DNA from: Mariannaea sp. PMI_226
Lineage: Eukaryota > Ascomycota > Sordariomycetes > Hypocreales > Nectriaceae
Direction: 5' to 3'
Length of the DNA stretch: 64,000 bases
Assembly: GCA_024336345.1 (NCBI GenBank)
Contig: JANFOG010000005.1
Coordinates: 2,790,001-2,854,000, forward strand
A program made the translations under genes and the position numbers. Within the stretch, counting starts at the first letter, position 1, and every line of letters begins with the position of its first letter. This document shows positions 46,720 to 58,892 of the stretch, piece by piece. The notes below the pieces were generated by a model. The model was given only the letters and a program-made list of their open reading frames with translations. It was not told where the DNA came from and did no database searches.

Positions 46720-49348
46720 TCAACCAGCCGCCATATATTTCGCTCCACCTTCTTGCTTGAAAAGCCAATCACTATTCGCATCAACCATGAAATTGGTAAT
46801 GTTGAATTCATTCGAAATCACCAATTCGGAGCCGTTGCCATTGGTTATCTCCATGTTGCCGTTCGATGGTGGTTGCATGTGGCTGATTCCTGCAATGTTT
46901 TCTCCACCCAAAGGCAGGCGGGGAACATTGAAGAAATCAAAAACGTCGAGATATTCTAGCTCGTTTGGGGCCGGCGTTCGAGCTGGCGTGACGCTAGGCA
47001 ACCGGCTCATGGCAACTCCTCCTTGCTTTGGTTGGCGAGATATCAGAAAATCGAGATCGAAGGCCGTTCGTCGCATATCTGACAGAATTTTCACTGAGCT
47101 GGGAGTCACACCATCGCCTTGGCGCTCACTTTCTCGATGCTCGTCAAGCACTCTTTGAAGAAGCTGGCAATATCTCGCTGCTACAGGCCAATACCGACCC
47201 ATTTCCCTCAGAGTGTCAACAAAGAAGGATACTTGGGGAGATAGCTTGTGCTCAATGGTCGATCCATGAACTAGAAGTAATCGCGCAGATACCCAGAGGA
47301 TGAAAGCAAAAGGTGGGCCAAGCTTCTCCAATATGCCATTGCTGACCACAAACTCACCCAGTGCAGCAACATTCTCAACTGCGCTGTGGCATCTTTGAGA
47401 TGCGCTGTACGAGGGAGTGAAGATGGGCGAGCGAGTGGTAGGATAGGCAGCCGAAGAGTGAAGACGGATGACAGCGGTGTGGTATGTGGCATGAAGCATC
47501 ACCCAGGTGCAGTTGATACTCTTGCTTCCAGGATGGAAGAGTTTGGCCATGTTGCCGAATTCTCCTGGAAGACCAAATTTCCAAGACGTTAGCATGTTAT
47601 CCAATTCCTTGTACCTCATTTGCCATTTCTCTACATCGCTGAGAGCGCTTATGTCGACTGGCTGTTTGAGGAACTTGTGGATTTTCGATAAGATGCCCAG
47701 AATCTCAATGTAATGGGCAAATGCCCCAAGATTCTCGGGATGATCTGGTTCATGCTCAAGAGAGTCATCTCTATGATCCTCCGTCCTGAACCAGCGGGTT
47801 TCTACTTTGTGATTTTTGATCCAAAGATCGTCACGGCAGGGCAAAGCTCGATCAATTTCTCGGTCATCTAGGGCAAACTCAAAGGCGGTAGCAATGGTGG
47901 CATATCTGTCCAGCAGGTAAATCATCCAAAAGAGTCTTCGTCTAGCTTCTTCCTCGATAAAATCTTGGGGCTCGGACAGTGTGATGGCGCGAAGGGTGTA
48001 GATGGACATGTAGTGAGGGGAAACGGTAGATGACGTTGGCTCAACAGCGAGACCAAGCTGCACGACTGAGCGGGTGATGAGGGCCATGATGTTCCATCCC
48101 GGTGGGCCATTGCTGCTGCCACATATGTCGAGGGCAAGAATAACCAGAGCTTGCAGGGACTTTACGGATGAGTGCTCCATGCCGTAGAGAAGAACGCGCT
48201 CCTTGGAGACTTTGTGATAATGTGCCCTGCTCGCCTCTGTTAATCTGGCATCCGTTGAATATCGCATTGTTGTGGCAACTATGGCGTGAAGAAGGATCCT
48301 GTCCGTATCGTCTAGGGCAGATGGACCAAAAAGGGAGTCGAGGGTGGTTTTTCGGTGAAGAATTGGGCACCAAGTGTTGACATGCTTAAAGTAGAGATCA
48401 ACAAGGGCATAGAGGAGATCGTATGGAGGCATATCACGATCTGGAGTTGATGCTCCAGGCACTGACGACATGGGCATGGATGGAGAGTGACCAGAGCTGT
48501 AATACTCTTGAGCCGCCGCACTGGGTTGGATTACCGTCATCTGCGATGGTGGAGCCGGCAGCGTGGACAAGGATTGTGGATTCTGATGATAGCCATCGTT
48601 GACTCTCGGTGTTTGGGGGACCCCAAACTCAGCGGCTTGCCCGTTTGTAAAGGACCCAGAGGACTTTTGAAGGAAAAGAGCAGCGTCGGACTGGGGTGTA
48701 CGAATCGGCTCCGAGGAGCGGAAGATGTTATTAGATGGAGCATCTCGGGGAGTGCTGCCCTGTTCACTTGGTAGACTTGGATTGCTGTTGCGAATGCTGC
48801 CCGCAAGTCCAGGGTTGTTGTGGGCGGCGATTGTGGCTTGAAGGATCTCGGCATGGGAACGCAAGATTTCTTCAAGCTTATCCAAGCGTTGCTCCAATTC
48901 GCGGCCATAGCCTGCACGAAGTCCAGGCTTCTTTCGTTCTTTGTATTCGCAAACAGCGCCGTTGCGACTACACCAGCCGCATGAGGGTTGACCACGATCG
49001 CATTTCACCTACATAACCGAGATGAAGTGGGTTAGCGACTGATCGCGGGGGGTGGACGAGGGCTTGAGCTTTGGGGCTGTTTCGTTTTTTTTCTTCTCTT
49101 GAAGTATTTGATAAAAATGGGTAGAGCGGTCGCGTGTTTGCAGAGAGGCTTACCTTTCTTTGCTTGCAAAGTTCACATCTAGGAATGGCGTTGTTAGTTT
49201 GGCACTGGGAGACTGAGGAGTTGTTCCTGTGGGTAGGCGAAGGCTGCGGAGAGAGGTCGCGTTTGTAGTCAGGTCTGGAGCTTTGACCTAGCTCAGGATC
49301 GAAGGGTGAAGGTGATCGGGGAGAGGAACAGGGATCAGAAGGGGACAT
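46720..49348 (-). CDS. Zn2Cys6 transcription factor with fungal_trans domain
   Basis: Exon 1 is 49348-49154 (65 codons), the 145-bp intron is 49153-49009, and exon 2 is 49008-46720; total 827 aa. The zinc cluster is split by the intron: CELCKQRK ends exon 1 and VKCDRGQPSCGWCSRNGAVC opens exon 2. The spacing is C-x2-C-x6-C-x6-C-x2-C-x6-C (residues 58-85). A coiled coil follows (RELEQRLDKLEEILRSHAEI). After a Ser/Pro/Gln linker comes the fungal_trans domain, with YFKHVNTWCPILHRKT, QALVILALDICGSSNG and EEEARRRLFWMIYLLDRYAT. ATG 49348 (MSPSDPCSSPRSP) is the likely start. The targets are unknown. It is read divergently from LRA3 across 3.4 kb, so a role in L-rhamnose regulation (as for fungal RhaR/TRC1-type regulators) is possible but rests on position only. 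Confidence 0.88.
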
Positions 49349-52300
49349 GTCGAGGATGAGTGCTAATAGAATGGGACGATGAAGTCGGAGAGCAAGTGAA
49401 TGAATGATGCGCCGATATGCGACGAAGAGGGTATACAAGAGCGGCAGGGTGAGATGAAGGCAAGCATAACGGCAGCGATACCCAACAATACGGAGAACAA
49501 TGTCGACGGGGGAGAAAGAGGACCGAGAAAAAGAGGATACTACTTGATGCAAGGAAATGGAGTATGACTTACGAAACGGACACAGGTCGTTTGCGTTTCC
49601 CATTCTGACAAAGGGTCTCATGATCGCCATGTTCATCGTCGTCGCTGAGAAAGTTGACAGCCTCGTCGCTATCAGGGTCGGGGCCGGACGGGAATCTCTC
49701 CCCCGAAGGAGGCCCCGAGGGCTTACCGGCCCCGTTAATCATGGCGAGAGAAGGCAATGCGACTGCGAAATATGGACGCTGGTGGAGGCGGATGGGAGAC
49801 GTCCTGGGGAGGGAGCGAGGGGAGGGGGGAAGAGGCAGCCAGGCCGTAGGCCCTCACGTCCTTCTGGGCGCCGCCAAACTTGGTGGTTTGGAGGGGTGTG
49901 TAGACGGTGCTTTGGCCTTTCTCTCGCGAGAATCGGGGAGATGAAGCAGCGAGGTTGTGCCCAGCTGGAGATAGAGATGTGCAACAATGTGAGCTTCAAC
50001 GACGATGTAGGAGAAAGGCCAGGGAAGCGGCAGGGAGTGACCTCGCTGATCCGGGACAATGGGTCGCGGGAAAGGGAGGAATGAACCCCGAGGCGGAGCT
50101 ACACCAGGAGGCACCTCAAGCACACTCTTAGCGCGCTCTCTCCCGTGAACTCACTCTGGCCTGTCTGAAAGGTCAAACCGCCTAGAGAGTAGTTCTTAAT
50201 TTTTTTTGTTTAGTTTATTTTTTTTTAGTTTCCGAGTAGAACGAGAAGAGGGGAATATCTGAATGACAAGACGATCCGGGGTGTGCACTGCGCGTGTGTA
50301 CCTCCAAGGTACCCCATCAACAGCGTTGGTGCGTATTTTCAGCCGTGGCATGCCAACTACGATGGCTGGCTACTCCGTTTAGGTTTTTTTTCTTCTTAAT
50401 TCCTTTTGATCCTCATCTCATGTGCTACCCTTTTTCTCACCTTTTTGCCGGTGATCCTCTCGCCAGTTTCCATGATGCATGCTCCACTATCCGGTGCCTC
50501 GGGCGGAAGGGCCGTCGAGATGCACCGGTGATTGGCTGAATGGCTTCAAGCTTGTCAACGGCCGAGGCGGGGTGTGTTTCCCTGTCCGGACAAAGGGCAT
50601 CGGCAAAGGCACTGAAATATTAAGTACCATGCATGTGAAGACGGAGCTCGGGGAAAAGCCGACTTTGGATGATTCTTTGGGGGTTGGTGATGGTATTGTC
50701 TGTATTGAAAGTTGAGCAAGCTGCAATAGTTTCAGATGTCAAAGAAGTCATTAGACAAAAAATGAGACAATTGGCGGCATCTGGGACACTTCTCCTTTGT
50801 GGTCTGTACTGTGTGTGCATGTGCCGCCGTAAGTAAATGGACCAGTTCGTCTAAAGAAAAAGATGGTGTGAAGCGACGCAACGCACCGCGTTGAGCAAGA
50901 CTGAAATTGGTCGCGCACAATCTTGCTTCCAGGGCCACCTTTCACCTTCCACCGTGCAGCTTTTTCGCCTTTCACAGCCTTCACGTGGATGATGAGCACG
51001 GAAGCGGAGAACGGAGCACGGAGACCGGGGGCCGGACAGCGGGGGAAGGCGGGGGTTGGGACAGGGCTTGCCACACCTGAACAGGGCTAAGCAATTGCTT
51101 TCCTTTACCTAATACGGGCTTGGCTTGTGGTTGGCTCTGGGTGGGCTGATGATTTTAAGTTAGTGACCTTGCACACACCACGCTGGCCATCACCAAGAAG
51201 ACATGGTTGCGTTTCTGTGCCGCTGCTCTAATCAGGACAATAGTACAGTAATAATTACTGTACTTTGTAGAGTTCTGTCGCCGAAAATCGTTGCAAGTCC
51301 GTCACTTACCCTGGCGGCATTTCAGATCTTGACCGCCTAGCGTAAAGTCAGAGAGTCAAGCTCCAAACTGTGTGCCGCGTCGGCTCCCGTCAGTGCTCTC
51401 TCAGAGGCTTGGGAATCAGGCCCACAGCTGTTCGCCACCGCTAACCACAATGTAATGCACCTACCTGCTACACTACTGTAGTCTGTGTGCTCTCTCATTA
51501 CAAAGTGACAATCCGGGTAATTGATCAGCCGATCAATTTTTGGACAGTTGGGGGACTACTGTACAGTACTCTGTATTTGGAGCAAAAGTACAGATCAGTC
51601 TGTAGTCTGTTGAGTAAGGTCAGGTAGGGAAGGGTAGGCACCAACGTCGTTCAAACCCAAAGCCTTCGTTCCTGTTCCAGCAGCTACGTAGCATTCTTGG
51701 AGGCAGGCTCGATAGTCAGTGTTTTGTTGGACTCTCTCGTTGATATCATGACCAGACAGGGCCTCCGGTCGCTTATTATATTCTCCTCGACCATTGTCTC
51801 CATTCATCATTCCACTTTGCCAAAACCCCCAGTCTACAGTCCCTCCACCATTCCCCCCATTTTGATTTTTATCTCCTGTCCCTCCCCCCATTGTTCCACC
51901 CCGCAATCTCGTCCTCTCAATCTTCTCAACTCACGGGATCTGTCGGTTCCTCCATCCAGCCGCACACTCCAATTGCGTCCGCTATATCCAGTGAGCAGAG
52001 CAGAGCATGGGCCACTCGCAAAGTTCAAAACATGCGGCATCCCAATTGCCCTGGCGCCCCCACTGTCTACTATGTACACATTGGGCACACATACCTCAGT
52101 CTCCCAAGAAGCAGCAGATCGCGTCCTTCTCCATAACTTACTGTACAACTTCCATACATACATAATAGCACTGCAATTAAATCGAAATTTGTCGCTTCAC
52201 ATCGCCCTTGCTTCTCTTCACAGCTCTAACTTACTAAAAGCATGTCGATCAGTTCGGAAGTTGATACAGTAATGATGCTCGGCGCTACGTCGCAGTTGCT

Positions 52301-52740
52301 GCAAACCATGGAGACCGGTCCGGTTATTGGAGAAGATCCAATCCCAAGGTCGGTCCTCTCGGGGTATTTGGCCCCGACAAGCTGCAGCCATGTGCCTGAC
52401 GGTAAGGTCGGCTCAGACTCACCCCCACTCAAGCCTGCTGTATCGCCCTCTGGCATTTGTTTGGCCATGAAATGGGATCCAATCGCAAGACAGATTAATA
52501 CCTGACGGCGTGGTCGACGTAGATTCGTTCGTCTCTCGAAGATTTCTCCTTTATGATCATCAAGTCTATTATCAACTCTACAAAGATCCCATCCCCCAAT
52601 TCCTTTACCCTGATCTTTAAACCATCATCAATCGTTCCCACTTCAACTTCCGACCTATTTTGTCTCTTTGAATCGGACTCGCCTTCTTCTTTTATTTCCC
52701 AGATTTCGATTGAAACCAGTACAGGGTTTCCATCTTCATC
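49349..52740. other. Divergent intergenic region, 3.4 kb
   Basis: This lies between the second Zn2Cys6 regulator and LRA3. T-rich tracts sit near 50204-50230 and 50384-50392, and GTACAGTA-like motifs near 51242-51265 and 51560-51570. Short frames near 51.6-52.5 kb on both strands have no recognisable domain. The last ~250 bases are a pyrimidine-rich LRA3 leader. Confidence 0.5.
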
Positions 52741-54503
52741 ATGGAGTCTGTCAGAGACTTTCCCACTATCAAAGCCATCAGGTCCTTCATCATTGGCGGT
52801 GTTGGTTCAGGTTGGTAGTCACCTTTTCCTACACGTCTCCTCATGGGGCTCTTCTTTTGTCATCCATGCAAAAGAAAACAGGTAGCTAACTTCTACCGTA
52901 GGTGGCGATTACCATAATGTCAAGGGTGGCCATTGGTGAGTCTCCAATTCACCGAAATCCGCGATCACGTCCAGCCCATACTACAATTCATACATTCATA
53001 CTAACCAGTCTCAGGCTCATCGACAGCGATATCTCGACGCCCTGTTCGAAATGGGAGCAATACAAGAAGTCTCGAACCAGCTGGGGCATTAATGTTTTGG
53101 GGTCCTTTCTGATTGAGATCGAGGCTTCTGATGGCACAGTTGGCATTGCCACAGGCTTTGGAGGTAAAATACCAGCCTTTCCCCACAAACCCCGTTCCTT
53201 AAGTCTAATCAACCCCGAACGTGCATGCAAAGAGCTTCGCAACTGATCAATATTGTTTCTGGTAGGCCCCCCTGCCTGCTGGCTGGTTCACCAGCATTTC
53301 GAGCGGTTCCTGGTGGGAGCCGATCCTCGCAACACCAACCTGCTCTTCGAGCAGATGTACCGGGCTTCGATGTTTTACGGCCGCAAGGGTCTCCCCCTTG
53401 CTGTCATCTCAGTCATCGACCTCGCCCTTTGGGACCTCTTGGGAAAGGTTCGAAAGGAGCCCGTTTACAAGCTCATCGGAGGTGCCACTAAAGAACGCCT
53501 AAACTTTTACTGCACCGGCCCTGAGCCCACAGCGGCCAAGTCCATGGGGTTCTGGGGCGCCAAGGTGCCGCTGCCGTTCTGCCCTGACGATGGCCATGAG
53601 GGTCTTCGCAAAAACGTCGAGTTCCTTCGCAAGCACCGCGAGGCTGTTGGGCCTGATTTCCCCATTATGGTGGACTGCTATATGAGTCTGAACGTCCCTT
53701 ACACTATCGAAATTGTCAAGGCTACTCTGGACCTTAACATTAACTGGTGGGAGGAGTGCCTGTCTCCTGATGACACGGATGGTTTTGAACAGATCAAGCG
53801 TGCCCATCCCACAGTCAAATTCACCACTGGCGAGCACGAGTACTCTCGCTATGGTTTCCGCAAGCTCGTCGAGGGTCGCAACCTTGACATTATCCAGCCT
53901 GATGTCATGTGGCTTGGCGGCATGACTGAGCTGCTCAAAGTGTCTGCCATGGCAGCTGCTTACGATATCCCCGTTGTCCCCCACGCCAGCGGACCCTACA
54001 GCTACCACTTTGTCATTTCTCAACCCAATACGCCCTTCCAGGAGTACTTGGCCAATTCTCCTGATGGAAAGAGCGTCTTGCCAGTGTTTGGTGACCTCTT
54101 CATTGATGAGCCTATCCCTACTAAGGGCTACCTTACAACGGCTGACCTGGACAAACCAGGATTTGGCCTCACCATCAATCCAGCTGCCCGGGCCAAGCTC
54201 ATCCCCAGTGACTATCTACTAAAGCTGCCTGTTGTCCCTACCTTGGCTCCTCCTAGCCCTCCTAATGAGGCTGAAGATTCTTCGAAGCAGGGCGCCAAGG
54301 AAGCGGCACTGTCAAACGTTGAAGTTGAGGAGTTAGTCTCCAAGGTTGTGGACTTAGTCAACGAGTCAGTTGCACTGCCAAACCCTGCAGTTGAGAAGTT
54401 GGTTTCCAAGGTTGTGGACCTAGTCAACGAGTCAGTTGCGCTGCCAAATCCTGCAGTTGAGAAGTTGGCTTCCAAGATGGCGAACCTAGCCAATGGTGCC
54501 TAG
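52741..54503 (+). CDS. LRA3: L-rhamnonate dehydratase (enolase superfamily), with C-terminal 22-residue repeats
   Basis: Four exons (52741-52810, 52902-52935, 53015-53163, 53266-54503) with introns of 91, 79 and 102 bp encode 496 aa. The enzyme removes water from L-rhamnonate to give 2-keto-3-deoxy-L-rhamnonate in the non-phosphorylating pathway. Residues matching the bacterial RhmD site are all present: H28 in GGDYHNVKGGHW, metal ligands D221 (MVDCYMS), E247 (WWEEC) and E274 (TTGEHEYSRYG), D297 (QPDVMW), and the catalytic H324 (VVPHAS). The 34-nt exon 2 carries the first part of the substrate loop. The catalytic body ends near residue 405. A further ~90 residues follow: a Pro-rich linker, then two full and one partial copy of a 22-residue unit. 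This tail is not part of the usual fold. LRA1 lies 1.7 kb downstream on the same strand. Confidence 0.93.
54324..54500 (+). repeat. 66-bp tandem coding repeat (2.7 copies) at the LRA3 C-terminus
   Basis: Copies occupy 54324-54389, 54390-54455 and 54456-54500. Each encodes VEKLVSKVVDLVNES then VALPNPA, with very few changes between the first two. The unit looks like an amphipathic helix followed by a Pro turn. Confidence 0.92.
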
Positions 54504-54830
54504 ATTCAGAATAGATATGAAGACATGGGACGAGAATCGATTGTATTACATGGAGCAGGAGCAAACGATGGCTTTTACTTGTTTCATATACAGGCATTGG
54601 ATGAGGTTTAGAGAGCTGACTGCTATAAAAGATGGGTTTATGCAAGACACTTTTGGGTGTGCATTCGCACCCTTTGGCTGACCTCTTGCTGAATCCCGCA
54701 GCAAAGATCGAGACGCTTGTTAGAGGCAGGTCTGGATCAATTGTTTGTTTCAAGGTATTCGAATGTTTGGTATTATGTATTACCTGACGATTTTGTTCTG
54801 AGTTGAACAAAGGCAGAGAGATATGAAAAT

Positions 54831-54836
54831 AATAAA
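54831..54836 (+). terminator. AATAAA polyadenylation signal candidate of LRA3
   Basis: AATAAA followed by an A-run lies 328 bases past the LRA3 stop. It could equally be simple A-rich sequence. Confidence 0.3.
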
Positions 54837-56142
54837 AAAAAAGAACATAGAAATCACATTTGTACATCTTTTGTAGGATGGCAGTGAGCCAAAGAAAGAG
54901 AAGCTTGCAGTACTATGTAACTTAGGCACAGCGAGATTAGCCATGTCTAGCCCAACCAGCCATTGACCAGAAGCGAAGCAATGGTATTCTAACTACGGTA
55001 GAGAGCGCCCAAATAAATGGTCAACAATGGATTGCAAGGTGTTATGGACTGATTTCTGTTCGGGGTGGTCTCACATGATTGTCTAGTTTTCGCCTGGGGA
55101 GAGAAATTCAGTGGGTTCATACAAGGATATATAGCGGGGTTTATCAGACGATTTCTCCCCCAGAATCTTTGAATATCTTACCTTACCTACCCCAGGATCG
55201 ATATATCTATGCAAAATGCGGAGCCAGAGCTAGGTCTTCACCTGCTTGTCGGGATTGGGGCGGATATTTTAATTCTTTGTTTCTCTCATTGATCTAGTTG
55301 AAATATTGATTAGGAATCTAACGCAGGACGGTTGGCTGTAATCTGTACGTGCAGAACAGTTAGTTTAGCCCGAATATCTGCTACCCCGCAGCCGGCACCT
55401 CGCGATAAAGACGACCGAGATGGTCTAGAACCAGCCTCTCTGCGTAACCTGAGTGGGAATGGCGTCTTTGGGTTTTGTTTTGGCGCATATTGAGGACTTG
55501 CACAAGCTGGGGTTAATGTAGCGTTTTGCAATTGCTTGTAGAGTGTGTCCTCCAGCTTGCTCTCGTTGGTTGTCTTGTTTCACCTGAGAATAATCATCTC
55601 CCCTCCCTTGAAGAACAACAGAGATGCGAAATCAATAGTTCCGTAGTAGGTAGGTTATATAGGAAAATAGTTTACACTCGATGTTTGTGTGGAGTGGCAA
55701 AAAAAAGGCGAACGACCCCAATACGTATTCTTCCCTTTCGCTTGCCTTTCCGTTTAGTTAAGTCATCTCCATCCGCTTTTCTTTCTCCGCGCTGCCCGCT
55801 TTTTGCTCCACGACACCACCTCTTCTGCCTCGGACCTATTATCTACCGACGCTCCTGTTTTTGCTCGGGGCTTAGAGGTCTATTCAACGAAGAGAGCCAT
55901 AGCCTGCGGCGTGTTTGTCCCCCCACTCACTCTCAGAGGAAGCCCCTCTCAGCAAGTCGCTGCGAGCTTATAACCCTCGTGGCCACGCGAGAAGACTTTG
56001 ATATCGCCTCAAGAGAAGATAGGAGAAGGCGAGATAAAAGAAAACCTTACGGGAACTCAACAAAATTTAATTTGTCTTATACATCGTTGCATACAAGCAT
56101 CTGTACATGCAGATACACAAATCAACCGGAGCTACCTCTACC

Positions 56143-56148
56143 TATATA
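56143..56148 (+). promoter_or_regulatory. TATA box candidate of LRA1
   Basis: TATATA lies 98-103 bases before the LRA1 ATG in a CT-rich then CA-rich context, a usual distance for a fungal core promoter. Confidence 0.45.
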
Positions 56149-56245
56149 GAACTCGGATGCTTACGACAACAACAGTGATAAAACTCCACCACACCCACAA
56201 CCAACAATAACAAAATAACTCAAGCAACGACTACTCACTTCAGCC

Positions 56246-57079
56246 ATGCCCTCATCTACTGCACCTAGATTAACAGGCTTGCTCGCCAGCAAGAGCGCCA
56301 TCATCACCGGTGGCACTACAGGCATTGGCCGCGCCATCTGTCTCGAGTTCCTCCGACAGGGAGCCGACGTGGTTGTGAACCATCTCGGCCGAGAAAAGGA
56401 TCAACATCACTTGGATTCTTTGGTGAAGGAGGCTCAGGCCCTAAAACAGGAAATTCCTACGGCGGGTCGACTCGCGCACCAGCAAGGCGATGTGCGGGAT
56501 CCTGAGACTGCGACCAAGCTTGTGGCCGCCGCAGTTGAGCACTCGGGGACGAGCAGGTTGGACATCTGTGTCTCGAACGCCGGTGTCTGCACGTTTGCGG
56601 ATTTTCTCACCTTGCAACCGGATCTACTTCAAACAACGATGAGGACAAATCTTGATGGCGCCTTCTACGTTGTGCAGGCTGCTGCTAGGCAAATGGCCTT
56701 GCACCAAGTACCCAAGGGTGGCAGCATCATCGGTCTATCGTCCATCTCGGCTCTCGTGGGCGGTGGCAAACAGACTCATTATACACCTACCAAGGCTGGC
56801 ATCACGAGCTTGATGCAGAGCACGGCTGTGGCGCTGGGTGAGCACAACATCCGATGCAATGCTCTCCTACCTGGTACCATCCGCACCCAGCTCAACGAGG
56901 AGGACCTGGCAGATGATGAGAAGCGCGAGTACATGGAAGGTCGCATCCCTCTAGGACGTACGGGCATCCCACACGACATGGCAGGCCCGGCTGTGTTTCT
57001 TGCGTGCGACCAGTTGAGCGGGTACGTGACCGGGGCGCAGCTGCTTGTTGACGGAGGTCTGTTTGTTAATCTGCAATGA
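56246..57079 (+). CDS. LRA1: L-rhamnose 1-dehydrogenase, short-chain dehydrogenase (NAD(P)+)
   Basis: An intronless frame of 277 aa. The classical SDR signatures are all present: cofactor motif TGGTTGIGRAI at about residue 22, CVSNAGV, the catalytic Ser in IIGLSSISALVGG, and the YTPTKAG Tyr-Lys pair. The long identical-looking stretch from GGSIIG through THYTPTKAGI, LMQSTA, IRCNALLPGTI, LNEEDL and YMEGRIPLGR to the terminal GAQLLVDGGLFVNLQ is characteristic of yeast/fungal L-rhamnose dehydrogenases such as that of Scheffersomyces stipitis. It oxidises L-rhamnose to L-rhamnono-1,4-lactone, the first step of the pathway whose third enzyme, LRA3, is its neighbour. The acidic residue after the second strand is not obvious (NHLGREKD), so cofactor preference is left open. 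It is probably induced by rhamnose; no operator could be assigned. Confidence 0.93.
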   Translation: MPSSTAPRLTGLLASKSAIITGGTTGIGRAICLEFLRQGADVVVNHLGREKDQHHLDSLVKEAQALKQEIPTAGRLAHQQGDVRDPETATKLVAAAVEHSGTSRLDICVSNAGVCTFADFLTLQPDLLQTTMRTNLDGAFYVVQAAARQMALHQVPKGGSIIGLSSISALVGGGKQTHYTPTKAGITSLMQSTAVALGEHNIRCNALLPGTIRTQLNEEDLADDEKREYMEGRIPLGRTGIPHDMAGPAVFLACDQLSGYVTGAQLLVDGGLFVNLQ

Positions 57080-58854
57080 GGTAACGGAATATAACGTTGG
57101 ATTGAGAGACAGGAGAGAGAGAAATAGCTCGGTCTCTCTAGGAAGAGAACAAGAGAGTTGACTAATGTGAGAGAAACCGGATCAAGTTCTTGGAAGCATG
57201 TGAAAGCAACAAAATGATCGCCGTTGTGATGCAGGATGAAGGGGGTAAACATTTTCTTTTACTTGATGGGAGGAGGACTTGGAGAACGGACAGGAGGATT
57301 CCTTGAATTGGGATTCGGGTCAGTGTTCCCGATCGAGTTAATGGGGCACATGAGGCACTTTTCCCCCTGCCATGACATAGATATGTAAATAATCGCATCA
57401 CGTTTGTAACTGCAATATGGAGTGTTTGTAGTTAATCTGCGAGTGTTCAGATGGGACGGTTATCATGTATTATTATTAACCCTAGCGTGCGCCAAGAGAG
57501 CAGACTTGCCGGTGCCCGATATCTTAGGATCAACAGATGGTGTCATGATGGAACCCGCTTCCAGCGCGCGCTGAGAATCCTACATGTCTTCGTGTATAGG
57601 CTGTTGGAAATACGATGGTAAAAGCTGGTTACCGTAACTTGTTGCATGTAATTATGCCACACAAGTAAGGAGTTGTGCGAGAAAGTGTCACGTACCGCAA
57701 CGGTGAAGTTTCATATGCTTCTCTATCGAGGTTACCAGAGGGTATCTATCTAGAACGATGGTAATTTCATACGTGGTAAATGCCGCCTTCCATCCATCTA
57801 TTTGAACTTTTCTCCACTATCCTGTTGCATCTTGGCAGCTCACATCATCTTACATAAACAGAGATCTGACGTTGGGCGTTTGAACTAACTGTACTGAGCT
57901 GAGTCAAGGATGAATCGAGGGAAACCAATGGAGCCAGGTATCTGTGGATCGGTGGGTAGGCAAATCGTTACGGAGAGAGGCCGAGGGGGATAAAACGGAA
58001 AATAAGGACACGTAGAGAGAACTATGATGATCTAGAAATGGATGTATGTACATCCCTTTGTTCGTTATGGTGGTCGATCTCATCACTGCTGGATTGTAAC
58101 AGAAACATAACCAGGATGCCTGGTCATTCGTGATCCAGACCATTTAATGCAGAGACTTTTGATGAAAACACTAGGGACGTCAATGAGATTCTAGACCATA
58201 TCAAAAAACCACATCAAATCTACCGTGTTGTTATCTGAGAGAAATTACTTTGTACAGTGCCAGGAAAGATGTCATTGAATCGCCTCGTTCTTTCGGTCGT
58301 CTTCTACTGCGAGGCGACGGTACGTACAGTATGATAACGGAGGCGATACGTTATCCATCCCTTTCTTTTTTTCTTTTTTTTTCTTTTTTTTTTTTTTCCC
58401 TCGCGGTAGTTTCGCTTGACTATGCTAATGACGATGTGTATGATGTAGCCCGTACCGTACTTCCCTCCTCGCAATCCGAATGTGCCCGCCCGGGGCTCCC
58501 ACGAAACCAAAGGACCGCCGCATGTGGGGCCGTTCGGCCAGGCTGATAGGCCGAATATCTTTCGGACCGGCAGGGCGGAGTGGGGGCGGGGCGGAGATTG
58601 TGTGGACATGCCCTGACGTCAGGGTGGGAACGGAGACACTTGAGAGAATGTGCTGGACTGTATTTCAAAAGAAACCAATTGCCGTTTTCATGGTGTGTAC
58701 ATCCTTCAGTTTTTGATCCCAATTTTTTCTCTTTGAGGATGCCAATTGGCCAGCCTACTCACCGTATCTCTCTAGCTTCGGAGTTTTTGGACTAAACGGT
58801 GGCTACATTTACCGTATCTCACTTCCTTCCCCCCACATCCCTCCTCAGCCCTCT

Positions 58855-58892
<38 letters not shown>

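Larger units (their letters stand above)
54504..56245. other. Intergenic region, 1.7 kb, between LRA3 and LRA1
   Basis: LRA3 3' UTR on the left and LRA1 promoter on the right. A CTATATAG box at about 56142-56149 and a CA-rich leader precede the LRA1 start. Frames here (for example 55.5-56.15 kb) are low-complexity and unsupported. Confidence 0.55.

Noticed and set aside
52226..52468. 80-residue minus-strand frame beginning MAKQMPEGDTAG, upstream of LRA3
   Set aside because: It has an ATG and balanced composition but no known family. It lies in the LRA3 upstream region without supporting signals, so it was left unannotated; a transcript would change this.
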